Shown: positions 26,991 to 35,918, counted from the stretch's first letter. The stretch is 64,000 nucleotides of DNA from Leucothrix arctica (GCF_003172895.1 NZ_QGKL01000029.1:186001-250000); one strand, 5' to 3'. Made by a program: numbers and translations. Notes: a model not told the origin generated them from the letters alone.

Positions 26991-27944
26991 TTACAACCAT
27001 TGCAGCATATCCTCGACTTGCTGGCTTAAGCTGGGTACAGACACTGAGCGCTCAGAACATACCCCCAGCGACCGCTCATCCTCTACAAATACAGTGAGAT
27101 TATTATCCTCTGGCCCGCGCAGCATAATGCGATTAATAGGCCCGAGTTCAGCTGCTTCCATAAGGTTGGGAGATAGACCCGTTAAATAAGCAATGAAGTG
27201 ATTAAGCGACTCATCATCCATTGTAGAGTCGATTAATTCGCCCATATTATTGGTAATAGTGACGCCAGTAACACCACTTAAACCACTAATAGCCGACATC
27301 GCTTTTTGGTTTAGATCGAGATTGTTTTCTATCGGACGTGGCGTTGTAGCTTGAGTAGCAGAAGAAACTGCACGACTAAGCATTACGTCAGGCGCTTGCT
27401 CAGCGACTACCTCGAGAGGTATCAAGTCTAAAACCTTATGTACTAACCCCAACACATCTTGTTTTTCACGAGGGTCAATATTAATGATTTCAGCCTCAAG
27501 ACCTAACTGCTCCATCCAGTCTTCATACACTTCTGGCAGCAACGGTTCACGAACATCTAAGCGCGTTATGCCGATGATCAATCGCCCTTTGTTTTTTATG
27601 AAGTCAGCAAATTGCTCAGAGAAGTATTTAAGATCGCGATAAGGGTAGTTACGGTTATTATCTAGCAAGATAACTAAAGCATCCGCACCTTCTGTGAGGA
27701 TCTCCCACATGAAATCAAAGCGCTCTTGCCCCGGTGTCCCGTAGACATGAACGACTGTATCGTCTGCATCTTTTATACGTACTGTGCCGTAATCCATTGC
27801 AACCGTTGTGGTGCTTTTACGTGCCAAGGTCACTGAGTCAGAGACAGGCACATCTGTTCTCACCGCTTTTTGATCAGTGAGTGAGTCTATAGCCGTCGTT
27901 TTACCTGAGCCAACAGGCCCAGTGATGATGAGTTTGTACTGCAA
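26991..27944 (-). CDS. Small Ras-like GTPase fused to a roadblock domain (MglA-MglB-like)
   Basis: 317 residues. Residues 1-180 form a Ras-like GTPase: P-loop GPVGSGKT (9-16), switch I DYGTVRI, switch II YGTPGQERF (like the Arf/MglA group), and TRLD in place of NKxD. Residues about 205-315 form a roadblock/LC7 domain (MSAISGLSGVTGVTITNNMGELID). This merges a GTPase with what is normally a separate regulator, and the operon adds a second roadblock protein. MglA-type switches set polarity and motility in Myxococcus, and Streptomyces conservons pair GTPase, roadblock and sensor kinase. The first gene of the operon. Confidence 0.88.
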   Translation of the reverse strand: MQYKLIITGPVGSGKTTAIDSLTDQKAVRTDVPVSDSVTLARKSTTTVAMDYGTVRIKDADDTVVHVYGTPGQERFDFMWEILTEGADALVILLDNNRNYPYRDLKYFSEQFADFIKNKGRLIIGITRLDVREPLLPEVYEDWMEQLGLEAEIINIDPREKQDVLGLVHKVLDLIPLEVVAEQAPDVMLSRAVSSATQATTPRPIENNLDLNQKAMSAISGLSGVTGVTITNNMGELIDSTMDDESLNHFIAYLTGLSPNLMEAAELGPINRIMLRGPEDNNLTVFVEDERSLGVCSERSVSVPSLSQQVEDMLQWL

Positions 27945-28272
27945 GTGGTGATATTCCTTATCTTAACCAATCATTAAAAATAACGTTGGTAACACTTATG
28001 TGTGCTATTACTTAATCAGCAGCAGACGTAGCTACTTGGAGGCTTTAAGCCAAATTATTATTTAGAAAGTAACACTCGTTTTAAATGACTTTTCGCATTG
28101 GGGGAGCAACAAGATCATTGTTTTCATTAGTTTAATCGCTAAACACTCTTTGAGCAATATACTTAAGAGTTGAACCTTTAAGCTAAATCTATGGACCAAC
28201 CATCAGGGCTGAAATTGAACCCCGACACCCTTCTCTATAAAAAGATGAGGGAAACATTAAAGGATTATTCCG
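27945..28272. other. Divergent intergenic region with a possible promoter
   Basis: 328 bases between the GTPase operon and the divergent small lipoprotein gene. A weak sigma-70-like pair, TTGAAC at 28215-28220 and TATAAA at 28236-28241 (15-base spacer), could serve the lipoprotein gene. A short palindrome, GGCTTTAAGCC, lies near 28040. No coding frame of note. Confidence 0.35.
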
Positions 28273-28704
28273 ATGAAATATTTATTATTAGCAAGCCTAA
28301 CATTGCTGCTTAACGCATGTGCTTCCTATGACTTCGTTCCAACGCCAGTACCTGAGCTGATCTCTAAAGTGACTTATACCACTACTGACTCATCTGGAAA
28401 TAATACTTGGCAGCTAGATAACGACACATTAAACGTTCGCCACATGAAACTATCAAATAGTGGCCAACTTATTTCACAGCGTGTTACTAAAGCAACACCT
28501 AATGAATTTAACATCATTGCGACTGGCTTTGAAAATGCTGACTTCAAAAAAGTAACATCACAACAGGGCAGAAGAAACGCAGGCGTAAAAGAAAAATTAG
28601 TGATTGAGACAGCTGAAGGCAGCCGTGTATTCACACAAGATGAGAATTCAAGCTTTCCAGCAAAAATCAATGAAGTGACGAAGACGATTCCACAGCTGTT
28701 TTAA
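28273..28704 (+). CDS. Small lipoprotein of unknown function
   Basis: 143 residues with a lipobox LLNAC (acylated Cys16) and an AAGG ribosome-binding site. The mature part is a predicted beta-rich domain (VTYTTTDSSGNNTWQLDNDTL) with alternating polar and hydrophobic residues and no Cys. The residues after the Cys (ASYD) do not show the Asp+2 retention signal, so the outer membrane is the likely site. No family recognised. Confidence 0.75.
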   Translation: MKYLLLASLTLLLNACASYDFVPTPVPELISKVTYTTTDSSGNNTWQLDNDTLNVRHMKLSNSGQLISQRVTKATPNEFNIIATGFENADFKKVTSQQGRRNAGVKEKLVIETAEGSRVFTQDENSSFPAKINEVTKTIPQLF

Positions 28705-28731
28705 TGTGAGGTCTAACGTATAAAGCGGAAA

Positions 28732-28808
28732 TGGCGCACCTGATCGGAGTCGAACCGATGACCTTCGCCTTCGGAGGGCGACACTCTATCCAGCTGAGCT
28801 ACAGGTGC
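28732..28808 (-). tRNA. tRNA-Arg (anticodon CCG)
   Basis: 77 bases on the minus strand fold as a complete cloverleaf: acceptor GCACCTG/CAGGTGC, D arm with AGCTGGATA loop, anticodon stem TCGCC/GGCGA with loop CTCCGAA (anticodon CCG, reading CGG), T arm ATCGG/CCGAT with TTCGACT loop, discriminator G, and encoded CCA. It lies 53 bases after speB on the same strand. Confidence 0.97.
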
Positions 28809-28819
28809 TTTAAATTGGT

Positions 28820-28850
28820 TTGCGGAGTATACCGCATCTATCAGGAATGA
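28820..28850 (-). promoter_or_regulatory. Possible promoter for tRNA-Arg
   Basis: On the minus strand TATACT (plus coordinates 28826-28831) sits about 18 bases before the tRNA, with a weak TTCTTC 17 bases further upstream. The -10 lies inside an inverted repeat GCGG/CCGC. The tRNA may instead be cut from a speB transcript. Confidence 0.35.
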
Positions 28851-28861
28851 AGAATATAAAC

Positions 28862-29770
28862 TTACCTGACAGAAGAAGCCATCACGTACAGCATTTCTAA
28901 CGCCAAAGTAGCCCCTGCCAGAGCAGTGATTTCAGACTGGTCATAGGCAGGGGATACTTCTACCAGATCCATTCCAATAAGATTAATCCCTTGCAAGCCT
29001 CGAATAATTTTCAGGGCTTTATCCGTCGTTAGCCCTCCAGGAACGGGAGTTCCTGTACCGGGAGCATAGGCTGGATCTAAGCAATCAATATCAAATGTTA
29101 AATAAGTTGGTGTATCCCCTACTACCGCTTTAATCTGCTGAACAATTTCATCGGCACTTAGGTCGTTTGCCTCTGCACCATCTATCACTTTGAATGGGTG
29201 GTCTTTAACTGTGTACTCGGTACGAATACCGATCTGTACTGTTTTATCTGGGTCAATCAACCCTTCTCTAGGCGCATGGTAAAACATACTCCCATGATCA
29301 TATTCACAGCCCGCTTCTGAATAAGTATCGGTGTGTGCGTCAAAGTGAATCATTGCCAACTTGCTATGCTGCTTTGCATGAGCACGCAGCAACGGCAGTG
29401 CAACGAAATGATCGCCACCAAAGCTTAATATTTTCTTCCCCGCTTTTAGTAAGCGACCCGCATGTTCTTCTACCTCCTCTAAAAGCGACTCATGGTTGCC
29501 CGTCAGCGGCTCTAAATCACCATAGTCAGCAACCCTCATTCGTTCAAATGCAGCAAAGCTCCACGGCCAACGTTTCTCCTCCCAACGAATATGTGCACTC
29601 GCCTGACGAACAGCCATCGGCCCTCCACGCGCACCGGCACGACCCGTTGTTGCTAAGTCATAAGGAATACCCAACACAAAGACATCCGCACTATTTAGCT
29701 CGCGAGACAGTGGCAAGCCCATATAGGTAAATGCATTGGCATAATTTGAAAGACTAGTAATAGGTGACAT
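28862..29770 (-). CDS. speB: Agmatinase
   Basis: 302 residues (E. coli SpeB 306). The binuclear manganese motifs are all present: [12 protein letters not shown] and [16 protein letters not shown]. The stretch [19 protein letters not shown] matches SpeB closely, rather than arginase or guanidinobutyrase. It hydrolyses agmatine to putrescine and urea in polyamine synthesis. Arginine decarboxylase (speA) is not in the window. Divergent from the PBP4-type gene. Confidence 0.93.
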   Translation of the reverse strand: MSPITSLSNYANAFTYMGLPLSRELNSADVFVLGIPYDLATTGRAGARGGPMAVRQASAHIRWEEKRWPWSFAAFERMRVADYGDLEPLTGNHESLLEEVEEHAGRLLKAGKKILSFGGDHFVALPLLRAHAKQHSKLAMIHFDAHTDTYSEAGCEYDHGSMFYHAPREGLIDPDKTVQIGIRTEYTVKDHPFKVIDGAEANDLSADEIVQQIKAVVGDTPTYLTFDIDCLDPAYAPGTGTPVPGGLTTDKALKIIRGLQGINLIGMDLVEVSPAYDQSEITALAGATLALEMLYVMASSVR

Positions 29771-29957
29771 AAATCATATCTAAGATAGAGACAGTCCTTC
29801 ATTATAAATTAACTATCGCGGCATTTGCACTTATCCCGACTTTTCCTGTCTACTGTAGCGATACCTAACTTTTATTTAATTAAAACCATCGCGATAATTC
29901 AGCATGTGTCAGGTCAAAAATAATAAACTTAATAATAAAACGACAATGGGGAAAATA

Positions 29958-31139
29958 ATGCTTCGATCACTCTTGATAGGCGTATGCTTTACGTTACTAG
30001 CCAGTCCATTAGCGCACGCTAATGCCTTAAATAAGTTCTCAGAACTCAAAAATGCCGGCATATTGGTTGTTGATACCCAAGGCCGTCGCTTACTGTCCGA
30101 CAACCGCAACCGTGCCTTTATTCCGGCATCGACAACTAAAATAGTGACCGCATGGCTAGCGCTAAACCGCTGGGGTGAGCAGCACCGCTTTAACACCGAC
30201 TTCTACTATGACCAGCAACAAGCTAAGTTATGGGTGAAAGGAAGTGGTGACCCGTTTCTGGTGTCAGAAGAACTATCATCTATCGCACTACAGCTGCAAC
30301 AGCGCGGCATTAGTCACGTTGCAACACTCGCCCTAGATACTTCTGCGTTTACCGCAGGCTTGGTTCTACCGGGAACGAGTAAGACAAATAATCCGTATGA
30401 TGCCGTACCCTCTGCACTGGCTGCTAACTTTAATACTGTTAACTTGAGAACAGTGAATGGTCGTATTCGTTCTGCAGAAACACAAACACCATTGACCCCG
30501 ATTGCAAAGTCACTCGCAAGAGGATTTAAGAAGAAAAAGATTCGCGTTAATACTGGTCGCGATCCAAAGGTAGCAGAACGTTATTTTGGCGAGCTATTTT
30601 TAGCACTGCTTAAAAAACAGGGTGTTACGCATGACAACCGCATCGTTTTTGAGCAATCGCCGGCAAAAGCACCTTTTTACCAACACAAAAACAGCAAGAC
30701 ACTCGGCGATATGATTCGCCCTATGATGAAGTACTCAACTAACTTTATCGCCAACCAGCTTGCGCTAATAATGACTGCTGAGCACCTTGGACGACCGGCT
30801 TCCGTACGCGACGTTCAGCAGTATATGGAAGGCACATTGAAAGCTAACTTCAATTGGGAAAACATTACATTCAAAGAGGGCGCGGGACTATCTAGAAGTA
30901 ATCGTATCTCCCCTGTCCAACTTGTTGAGTTATTAGAGCGATTCCGCCAGTGGCGTCATTTACTTCCTGAAGTAGAAAAAGGTGTCTTTGCAAAGTCTGG
31001 GACATTAAAAAAAGTAAGTACGTTAGCGGGTTATATTGTTGATGGTGGGCAATGGAAACCCTTTGCATTAATGATGAATCAATCGGTGCCTTATAAGTTG
31101 AGAAACCGCATTGCAAAAGAGTTAAGACAAACACTGTAA
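29958..31139 (+). CDS. dacB: PBP4-type D-alanyl-D-alanine carboxypeptidase/endopeptidase (S13)
   Basis: 393 residues from the ATG at 29958, chosen for its GGGG ribosome-binding site and signal peptide (MLRSLLIGVCFTLLASPLAHA). Active-site motifs: SxxK as STTK (Ser58, Lys61), SxN as STN in KYSTNFIAN, and KSGT near the C-terminus. The chain is shorter than E. coli DacB (477), the difference lying in the non-catalytic insert. It trims or cleaves peptidoglycan cross-links in the periplasm. A hairpin follows the stop codon. Confidence 0.88.
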   Translation: MLRSLLIGVCFTLLASPLAHANALNKFSELKNAGILVVDTQGRRLLSDNRNRAFIPASTTKIVTAWLALNRWGEQHRFNTDFYYDQQQAKLWVKGSGDPFLVSEELSSIALQLQQRGISHVATLALDTSAFTAGLVLPGTSKTNNPYDAVPSALAANFNTVNLRTVNGRIRSAETQTPLTPIAKSLARGFKKKKIRVNTGRDPKVAERYFGELFLALLKKQGVTHDNRIVFEQSPAKAPFYQHKNSKTLGDMIRPMMKYSTNFIANQLALIMTAEHLGRPASVRDVQQYMEGTLKANFNWENITFKEGAGLSRSNRISPVQLVELLERFRQWRHLLPEVEKGVFAKSGTLKKVSTLAGYIVDGGQWKPFALMMNQSVPYKLRNRIAKELRQTL

Positions 31140-31147
31140 ATGCTATA

Positions 31148-31180
31148 CACTGCCAGCTCTTATACCGTTGGCAGTGGTTT
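31148..31180 (+). terminator. Hairpin after dacB, possible weak terminator
   Basis: CACTGCCA (31148-31155) pairs perfectly with TGGCAGTG (31169-31176), followed only by GTTT. It lies between dacB and the EamA gene and could attenuate read-through. An alternative TTG start of the next gene would fall inside the stem, which argues for the later ATG. Confidence 0.5.
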
Positions 31181-31185
31181 ACATC

Positions 31186-32061
31186 ATGCAGACTCGTCAT
31201 GTTTTAGCCTTAATATTTCTCGCTGCTATTTGGGGAGCTTCATTTTTATTTGCGCGTATTAGCTCACCCGAGTTTGGTCCATTGCCCTTCGCTTTTTTGC
31301 GTGTCGGTATTGCAGCGCTAGCCTTAGCACCCATATTATTTATGGCGAATCACTGGCAACTGCTGCGTCAAAACATTGTTATTATCTCTATCATCGCACT
31401 GCTTAATTCTGGCATTCCATTTATTTTATACGGCTACACTGCCCTATATTTAAATGCCGGTATTACCTCCGTTTTAAATGCAACAACACCTATTTTAACG
31501 GCCGTCATTGCCCATTATTATTTAAAGTCACGATTAACACGCAAACAGTTAATTGGTTTATTTATTGGAATTATTGGCGTCACGATATTAATGTCCGAAA
31601 AAATCAGTTGGTCGGGGACTAATATACTGCCCTTGCTCGCGCCGATAGCAGCCTGTCTTTGTTATGCGATTAGCGCAAATATGACAAAGAAAAAACTGAG
31701 TCATATCCCACCAAAATTAATTGCAGCTAGTAGCATGTTGACTGCTGGGATGATATTGATGCCCTTTGCTCTAATGAACCTGCCCGACAAGCTCCCTAGC
31801 CTATTAGCTTGGAACTCGATGTTCGCTGTTGCCTTAATATCGACCGCACTCGCTTATTTAATATTCTTCCATTTAATTAGAGAAATAGGGCCTGCTAAGA
31901 CGGTTAGTGTCACCTTAATCATTCCAATTTTTGGCATCTTATGGGGGGTATTATTTTTAGATGAAACAATTACTTTTACAGTTGTAGCAGGTACACTTGT
32001 TATCTTGATTGGGGCATATCTATCTTTATCGCTAAATTGGTTTACTGGCTTACGGCTATAA
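31186..32061 (+). CDS. EamA/DMT family transporter
   Basis: 291 residues from the ATG at 31186. Two EamA repeats give ten membrane helices (first repeat about 5-135, second about 145-285, each ending in a GEPxT-like position: VLNATTPILTAVIA and TVSVTLIIPIFGILWG). DMT family members export amino acids, metabolites or drugs; the substrate cannot be predicted. It lies four bases before the next gene's earliest possible start, suggesting co-transcription. Confidence 0.88.
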   Translation: MQTRHVLALIFLAAIWGASFLFARISSPEFGPLPFAFLRVGIAALALAPILFMANHWQLLRQNIVIISIIALLNSGIPFILYGYTALYLNAGITSVLNATTPILTAVIAHYYLKSRLTRKQLIGLFIGIIGVTILMSEKISWSGTNILPLLAPIAACLCYAISANMTKKKLSHIPPKLIAASSMLTAGMILMPFALMNLPDKLPSLLAWNSMFAVALISTALAYLIFFHLIREIGPAKTVSVTLIIPIFGILWGVLFLDETITFTVVAGTLVILIGAYLSLSLNWFTGLRL

Positions 32062-32083
32062 ATCTGTGTTTAGCCGCTTTTTT

Positions 32084-34369
32084 ATGATTAGAAATTTAAC
32101 AAATACATCATTAAAAATGGTATGCATAATACTATTTTACCTATCTTCTGTGTATGCAAACCTCTCACTTGCCGCGCCCGAGCGCTCACTAAACTTAAAC
32201 CTACATGAAGAAGCTTGGCTCCTAGATAACCCTACAATACGTTTAGGAATAGATCGCGCCTTTCCACCCTTCGGCTCAATAGACAAAGACAATAATTATA
32301 CTGGCTTCACTGCAGACATAATGGCGCTTATAGCTCAAAAATTAGATATCGAATTTGATATCAAGAAGCAAACACCTTGGAGCGACACTATCAAGCTCGC
32401 TCAACAAAGCGAGATAGACATGGTCGCTGGCTTGGTGATTACCCCAGACCGCGCAAACTATTTACACTTTACGTCTAGCTATATCAAAAACCCTTCAATT
32501 ATTGTTAATAATTTAGATAAAAATGGCTACATCGGTAACCTTAAGAATCTATATGGCAAGACCGTCGCGGTAGAAAAAGGCTCATTTTCATCTGATGTGC
32601 TAGCACGTGACCACCCCGAAATAAAACTACAACAAGTTAAAAATACAGAAGTAGCACTAGAGCTAGTATCAAAAGGAAAGGCTGACGCTTATGTTGGAAA
32701 TGCAGTAACCGCTAGTTTCCTTAGCCGAAGACTGGGGTTGAATAATTTATTTTTTTCTGGGAATACAGAATACTCCAGTGATCACAGCATCGGCATTGTA
32801 AAACCTAATTTGCTATTAACGTCCATCATGGAAAAAGCACTGGCTTCTATTGACCTAGAAACGCGTGAGCAAACAGCTAATAAATGGTTTGGACTTAGGG
32901 TAAGACCCCATATTCAGCGTAATACAGCGATCACTTTAGGCTCTTTAGCTGCGCTATTACTGTCAATTGCTGCTATCTGGATCTATACGTTAAATAGAAC
33001 AAAAAAAGCATTAAGCCTTAGCGAGCAAAAAATTCGACAGCAAGCTAACTTTGACTCGTTGACAGGGTTATTAAATAGACGACATTTTAATAAAGTTCTT
33101 GCTGAGGAAATGGACAAGACAACGATCAACCCTTTCGCATTGTTATTTCTCGACATCAGTCAGTTTAAGGAAGTAAACGACACATTAGGACATAGCATCG
33201 GTGATATTTTGCTTAAGAGAGTATCTAGACGCATTAAAAATAGTGTTAGAACCTCTGACATTGTTGCTCGACTGGGTGGTGATGAATTCATCATCATTGT
33301 TAAACGTGTCAACAGCCGCGAGACGATTGAAAAAGTTGCTCAAACCGTTCGCGCTGCACTTAAGTCTGAGTTTATGATTGAAGGTCATAGCATCCATATT
33401 TCATCAAGTATTGGTGTGACGTTATATCCTCAAGATGCAAGAACGCACGATGAGATTTTAATTAATGTCGACCAAGCGATGAATGCGAGTAAGCAACGCG
33501 GCCCAGACAGTTTCACCTTCTTTGATGAGTCCATGCGTGATGCTTTACGTTTAAAAAATGCAACACTGAGAGACTTAAATAGCGCTCGTAAAAAGGGCCA
33601 GTTTGAGCTTTTCTACCAGCCTATTATCAACTTCGAAACAGGGCAAATAACAAAAACTGAGGCACTAATACGCTGGCAACACCCTGAGCGTGGAATGATT
33701 GGTCCAATGGATTTCGTGATGCTAGCGGAAGAAAGCGGCTTGATTCATGAGATGGGTGAGTGGATATTTGAGACTGCCACTCAGCAGGTAGCCGAGTGGA
33801 GGAAACAATTCTCCCCCAACCTTCAAGTCAGCATTAACACCTCACCACTGCAGTACCGTGAAAATGGTATTGATGTGAAAGACTGGCAGCAGCAGCTAGA
33901 AGCATTAAACTTATCAGGTAGCGCCTTAGTGTTGGAAATTACTGAGAACTTACTAATGGATACCAGCAATAGCGTTAAGGGCAAACTCAAAGAGTTGTCT
34001 AATGCTGGGCTTGAAGTAGCGATAGATGACTTTGGTACAGGCTACTCTTCACTGTCTTATATGAAAAAGTTTGATATCGACTATCTTAAAATAGATCAGT
34101 CTTTTGTTAAAAATCTGACCGCTGACTCTGAAGATATGGCACTTTGCGAAGCTATTATTGTAATGGCTCACAAGCTTGGATGTAAGGTTGTGGCGGAAGG
34201 GATCGAAACAGAGCAACAATGTAGCCTATTGAAACAAGCAGGATGTGACTTTGGTCAAGGCTACTTGTTCTCTCGACCTATTAACGCTGCGGGTTTTGAG
34301 GTTCTTCTTAAAAACGGACAACATACATTAGACCCAACTGCTAGCCCGCAAATTTCACTTCATATTTAA
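32084..34369 (+). CDS. Periplasmic-binding (SBP3) sensor, GGDEF-EAL protein
   Basis: 761 residues from the ATG at 32084 (a GTG at 32066 is possible; neither has a good ribosome-binding site). Signal/anchor, then a family-3 solute-binding domain (about 45-275, IRLGIDRAFPPFG, DMVAGLVITPDRANYLHFT), a membrane span (about 287-308), GGDEF with LGGDEF preceded by an intact I-site RTSD, and an EAL domain with KTEALIRW and downstream DDFGTGYSS, LKIDQSFV and VAEGIET. Both c-di-GMP synthesis and hydrolysis motifs look complete, so net activity is uncertain. The sensor resembles amino-acid binding proteins. Confidence 0.93.
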   Translation: MIRNLTNTSLKMVCIILFYLSSVYANLSLAAPERSLNLNLHEEAWLLDNPTIRLGIDRAFPPFGSIDKDNNYTGFTADIMALIAQKLDIEFDIKKQTPWSDTIKLAQQSEIDMVAGLVITPDRANYLHFTSSYIKNPSIIVNNLDKNGYIGNLKNLYGKTVAVEKGSFSSDVLARDHPEIKLQQVKNTEVALELVSKGKADAYVGNAVTASFLSRRLGLNNLFFSGNTEYSSDHSIGIVKPNLLLTSIMEKALASIDLETREQTANKWFGLRVRPHIQRNTAITLGSLAALLLSIAAIWIYTLNRTKKALSLSEQKIRQQANFDSLTGLLNRRHFNKVLAEEMDKTTINPFALLFLDISQFKEVNDTLGHSIGDILLKRVSRRIKNSVRTSDIVARLGGDEFIIIVKRVNSRETIEKVAQTVRAALKSEFMIEGHSIHISSSIGVTLYPQDARTHDEILINVDQAMNASKQRGPDSFTFFDESMRDALRLKNATLRDLNSARKKGQFELFYQPIINFETGQITKTEALIRWQHPERGMIGPMDFVMLAEESGLIHEMGEWIFETATQQVAEWRKQFSPNLQVSINTSPLQYRENGIDVKDWQQQLEALNLSGSALVLEITENLLMDTSNSVKGKLKELSNAGLEVAIDDFGTGYSSLSYMKKFDIDYLKIDQSFVKNLTADSEDMALCEAIIVMAHKLGCKVVAEGIETEQQCSLLKQAGCDFGQGYLFSRPINAAGFEVLLKNGQHTLDPTASPQISLHI

Positions 34370-34749
34370 AGCTTTTCCACTACGGAAGATCTACTTTTAA
34401 ACTCACTATCCTAGAAAATAAACTCATCTGGCATTTGCAGATAGGCAGTTGTATGTATTCAAAAACCCAGTTCAATAGCTGAGCTAACTCCATAAACCGT
34501 CAACGTATTTTAGGATTGGATACCCGTTAAATTTTCACCAAAAAATTAGTTGAACAAACTAATGGTATTGAGTGTCGAAAAAGATAAAGGCGAAATGGAT
34601 ATAATCCCTAGCGCTTACAAAAATTTCAATTAAGTCATAGAAAACCAACATGATCTTGTTAAAATCGTTCATACCTTGAAGCAGACTATCTGTGTAAAAG
34701 GTAAATAACCATACCGGTTCAAATTGCCAAAACCTTGAAGGAGGTCCAA
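34370..34749. other. Intergenic region before a small gene
   Basis: 380 bases with no open frame of note. The motif ACCTTGAAG occurs twice, near 34673 and 34732, the second running into the strong AAGGAGG ribosome-binding site of the next gene. No terminator after the GGDEF-EAL gene was found. Confidence 0.4.
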
Positions 34750-34938
34750 ATGGCTAAAGTAAAGCGGAACAAACCGCGCAATCCTGTCGCCGTCCTGCCA
34801 ATAATGCGCAAAGGCGGCGTTCATGAAAAGAGTCGTTCTGCTGAGCGACAACAAGGGAAACAGAAGCTTAAACAGCTTGTTTCTAAAGTTGAGGCCGGTC
34901 TTTCCGGCCTTGATTGCGTCTGGTGTATGGCTTTTTAA
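34750..34938 (+). CDS. 62-residue basic protein of unknown function
   Basis: The ATG at 34750 follows a near-perfect AAGGAGG ribosome-binding site by six bases, the strongest in the window, which supports translation. The product (starts MAKVKRNKPRNPVAVLPIMRKGG, then HEKSRSAERQQGKQKLKQLVSK) is very basic for its first 45 residues. Its RNP-x5-MRKGG-x-H-x-K-S pattern recalls a small family of short conserved proteins in proteobacteria and phages (unverified). A hairpin, AGGCCGG/CCGGCCT, lies within the 3' end (34892-34910). RNA or ribosome binding is possible from its charge only. Confidence 0.6.
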   Translation: MAKVKRNKPRNPVAVLPIMRKGGVHEKSRSAERQQGKQKLKQLVSKVEAGLSGLDCVWCMAF

Positions 34939-35075
34939 TAACTCACTCAGCTACTTTGCTACCATTTAAAACAAGCTACTCGATAAATACAATCAATCAC
35001 AATAACCCTCTTCCCAACTCACAAAACACAACGACTTCCGTTACCATAGTTGAAACACACTAGAGAGGAAATCAC

Positions 35076-35300
35076 ATGTACAAGCAAATGACATGCAGCC
35101 GGTGCTATAAACCGATGCTCCCCAGAGTGATCAGTGAAAAGTCTGCCACCTTACTTATCGAACAAGAAAGCCTATACTTTTGCTCACTATGCGGCCATGA
35201 ACAAGCACCTGTTGGTGGCAAACTAAGGGGATGGGTTAAAAAACTCTTAATCGTGCTCGTCATGTTTATATTAGTCACCAGCTTCCTATATGCCATATAA
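35076..35300 (+). CDS. Small zinc-ribbon membrane protein
   Basis: 74 residues, preceded by GAGAGGAAA. Two Cys pairs, CSRC (8-11) and CSLC (36-39), can form a zinc ribbon, followed by a membrane span (about 56-73, KKLLIVLVMFILVTSFLY). Probably an inner-membrane protein with a cytoplasmic zinc ribbon. Function unknown. It lies 53 bases before the flavin reductase gene. Confidence 0.7.
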   Translation: MYKQMTCSRCYKPMLPRVISEKSATLLIEQESLYFCSLCGHEQAPVGGKLRGWVKKLLIVLVMFILVTSFLYAI

Positions 35301-35353
35301 TCACTTTATTCGGCTGAACTAATATAGCCATTACCTAATTTGAGAGTATATGC

Positions 35354-35842
35354 ATGCGACACCAGCCATTTGATCAAAGTGATTTTCGTCAAGGCTTAGG
35401 GCTTTTTCCAACAGGCGTCACGATTGTAACCACACAGTCAGATACCGGCGAACCTATCGGCATGACCGTCAGTAGCTTCAACACCGTATCACTCGACCCA
35501 CCACTAATTTTGTGGAGCATCGACCGTCGTTCACTCAGCCTTGATACTTTCACCAATTGCGAACACTTCGCTATTAATGTCTTGAGCAAAGGTCAGCAAG
35601 ACCTATCAAACTTATTTGCCAGTAAAGGCGCTGATAAATTTGCAAATACACCATTCAATCAAGGCGTCGGCAAATCACCACTATTTAGCGGCTGCATCGC
35701 ACAGATGGAATGCAAAACGTGGAAAACCTATGACGGTGGCGATCACGTAATCATTGTTGGTGAAGTACTAAGCTACCACTACAACACAGACCTAGAGCCA
35801 CTCGTATTCTACTCAGGAAATTACGCTGAAATAAGGTCGTAA
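35354..35842 (+). CDS. Flavin reductase-like protein (HpaC family)
   Basis: 162 residues with the flavin reductase pattern: FRQGLGLFPTGVTIVTT, then GMTVSSFNTVSLDPPLILWSI (the flavin-binding strand), FAINVLS and a terminal GDHVIIVGEVLSY. These proteins reduce FMN or FAD with NAD(P)H and hand it to a two-component monooxygenase. No monooxygenase gene is adjacent, so the partner is unknown. Confidence 0.88.
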   Translation: MRHQPFDQSDFRQGLGLFPTGVTIVTTQSDTGEPIGMTVSSFNTVSLDPPLILWSIDRRSLSLDTFTNCEHFAINVLSKGQQDLSNLFASKGADKFANTPFNQGVGKSPLFSGCIAQMECKTWKTYDGGDHVIIVGEVLSYHYNTDLEPLVFYSGNYAEIRS

Positions 35843-35862
35843 GCGACTCGAATATTCAAACA

Positions 35863-35918
35863 CAAAAAAGCCGTCAAACCGAATGCTAATAATTGCACTC
35901 AGTTTGACGGCTTTTTTA
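35863..35918. terminator. Bidirectional terminator between flavin reductase gene and rapA
   Basis: A-run plus GCCGTCAAAC (35870-35879) pairs with GTTTGACGGC (35902-35911) followed by six or more Ts. The loop of 20-odd bases is long, but the stem is perfect and the A and T runs let it work for both convergent genes. Confidence 0.85.

Noticed and set aside
28732-28808. tRNA-Arg as an integration site for a mobile element
   Set aside because: No integrase, no direct repeat of the tRNA 3' end and no change of gene character on either side.
29335-29730. 131-codon frame opposite speB
   Set aside because: Entirely inside a well-conserved agmatinase gene, with a composition (His/Gln/Ser-rich) typical of a reverse-frame shadow.
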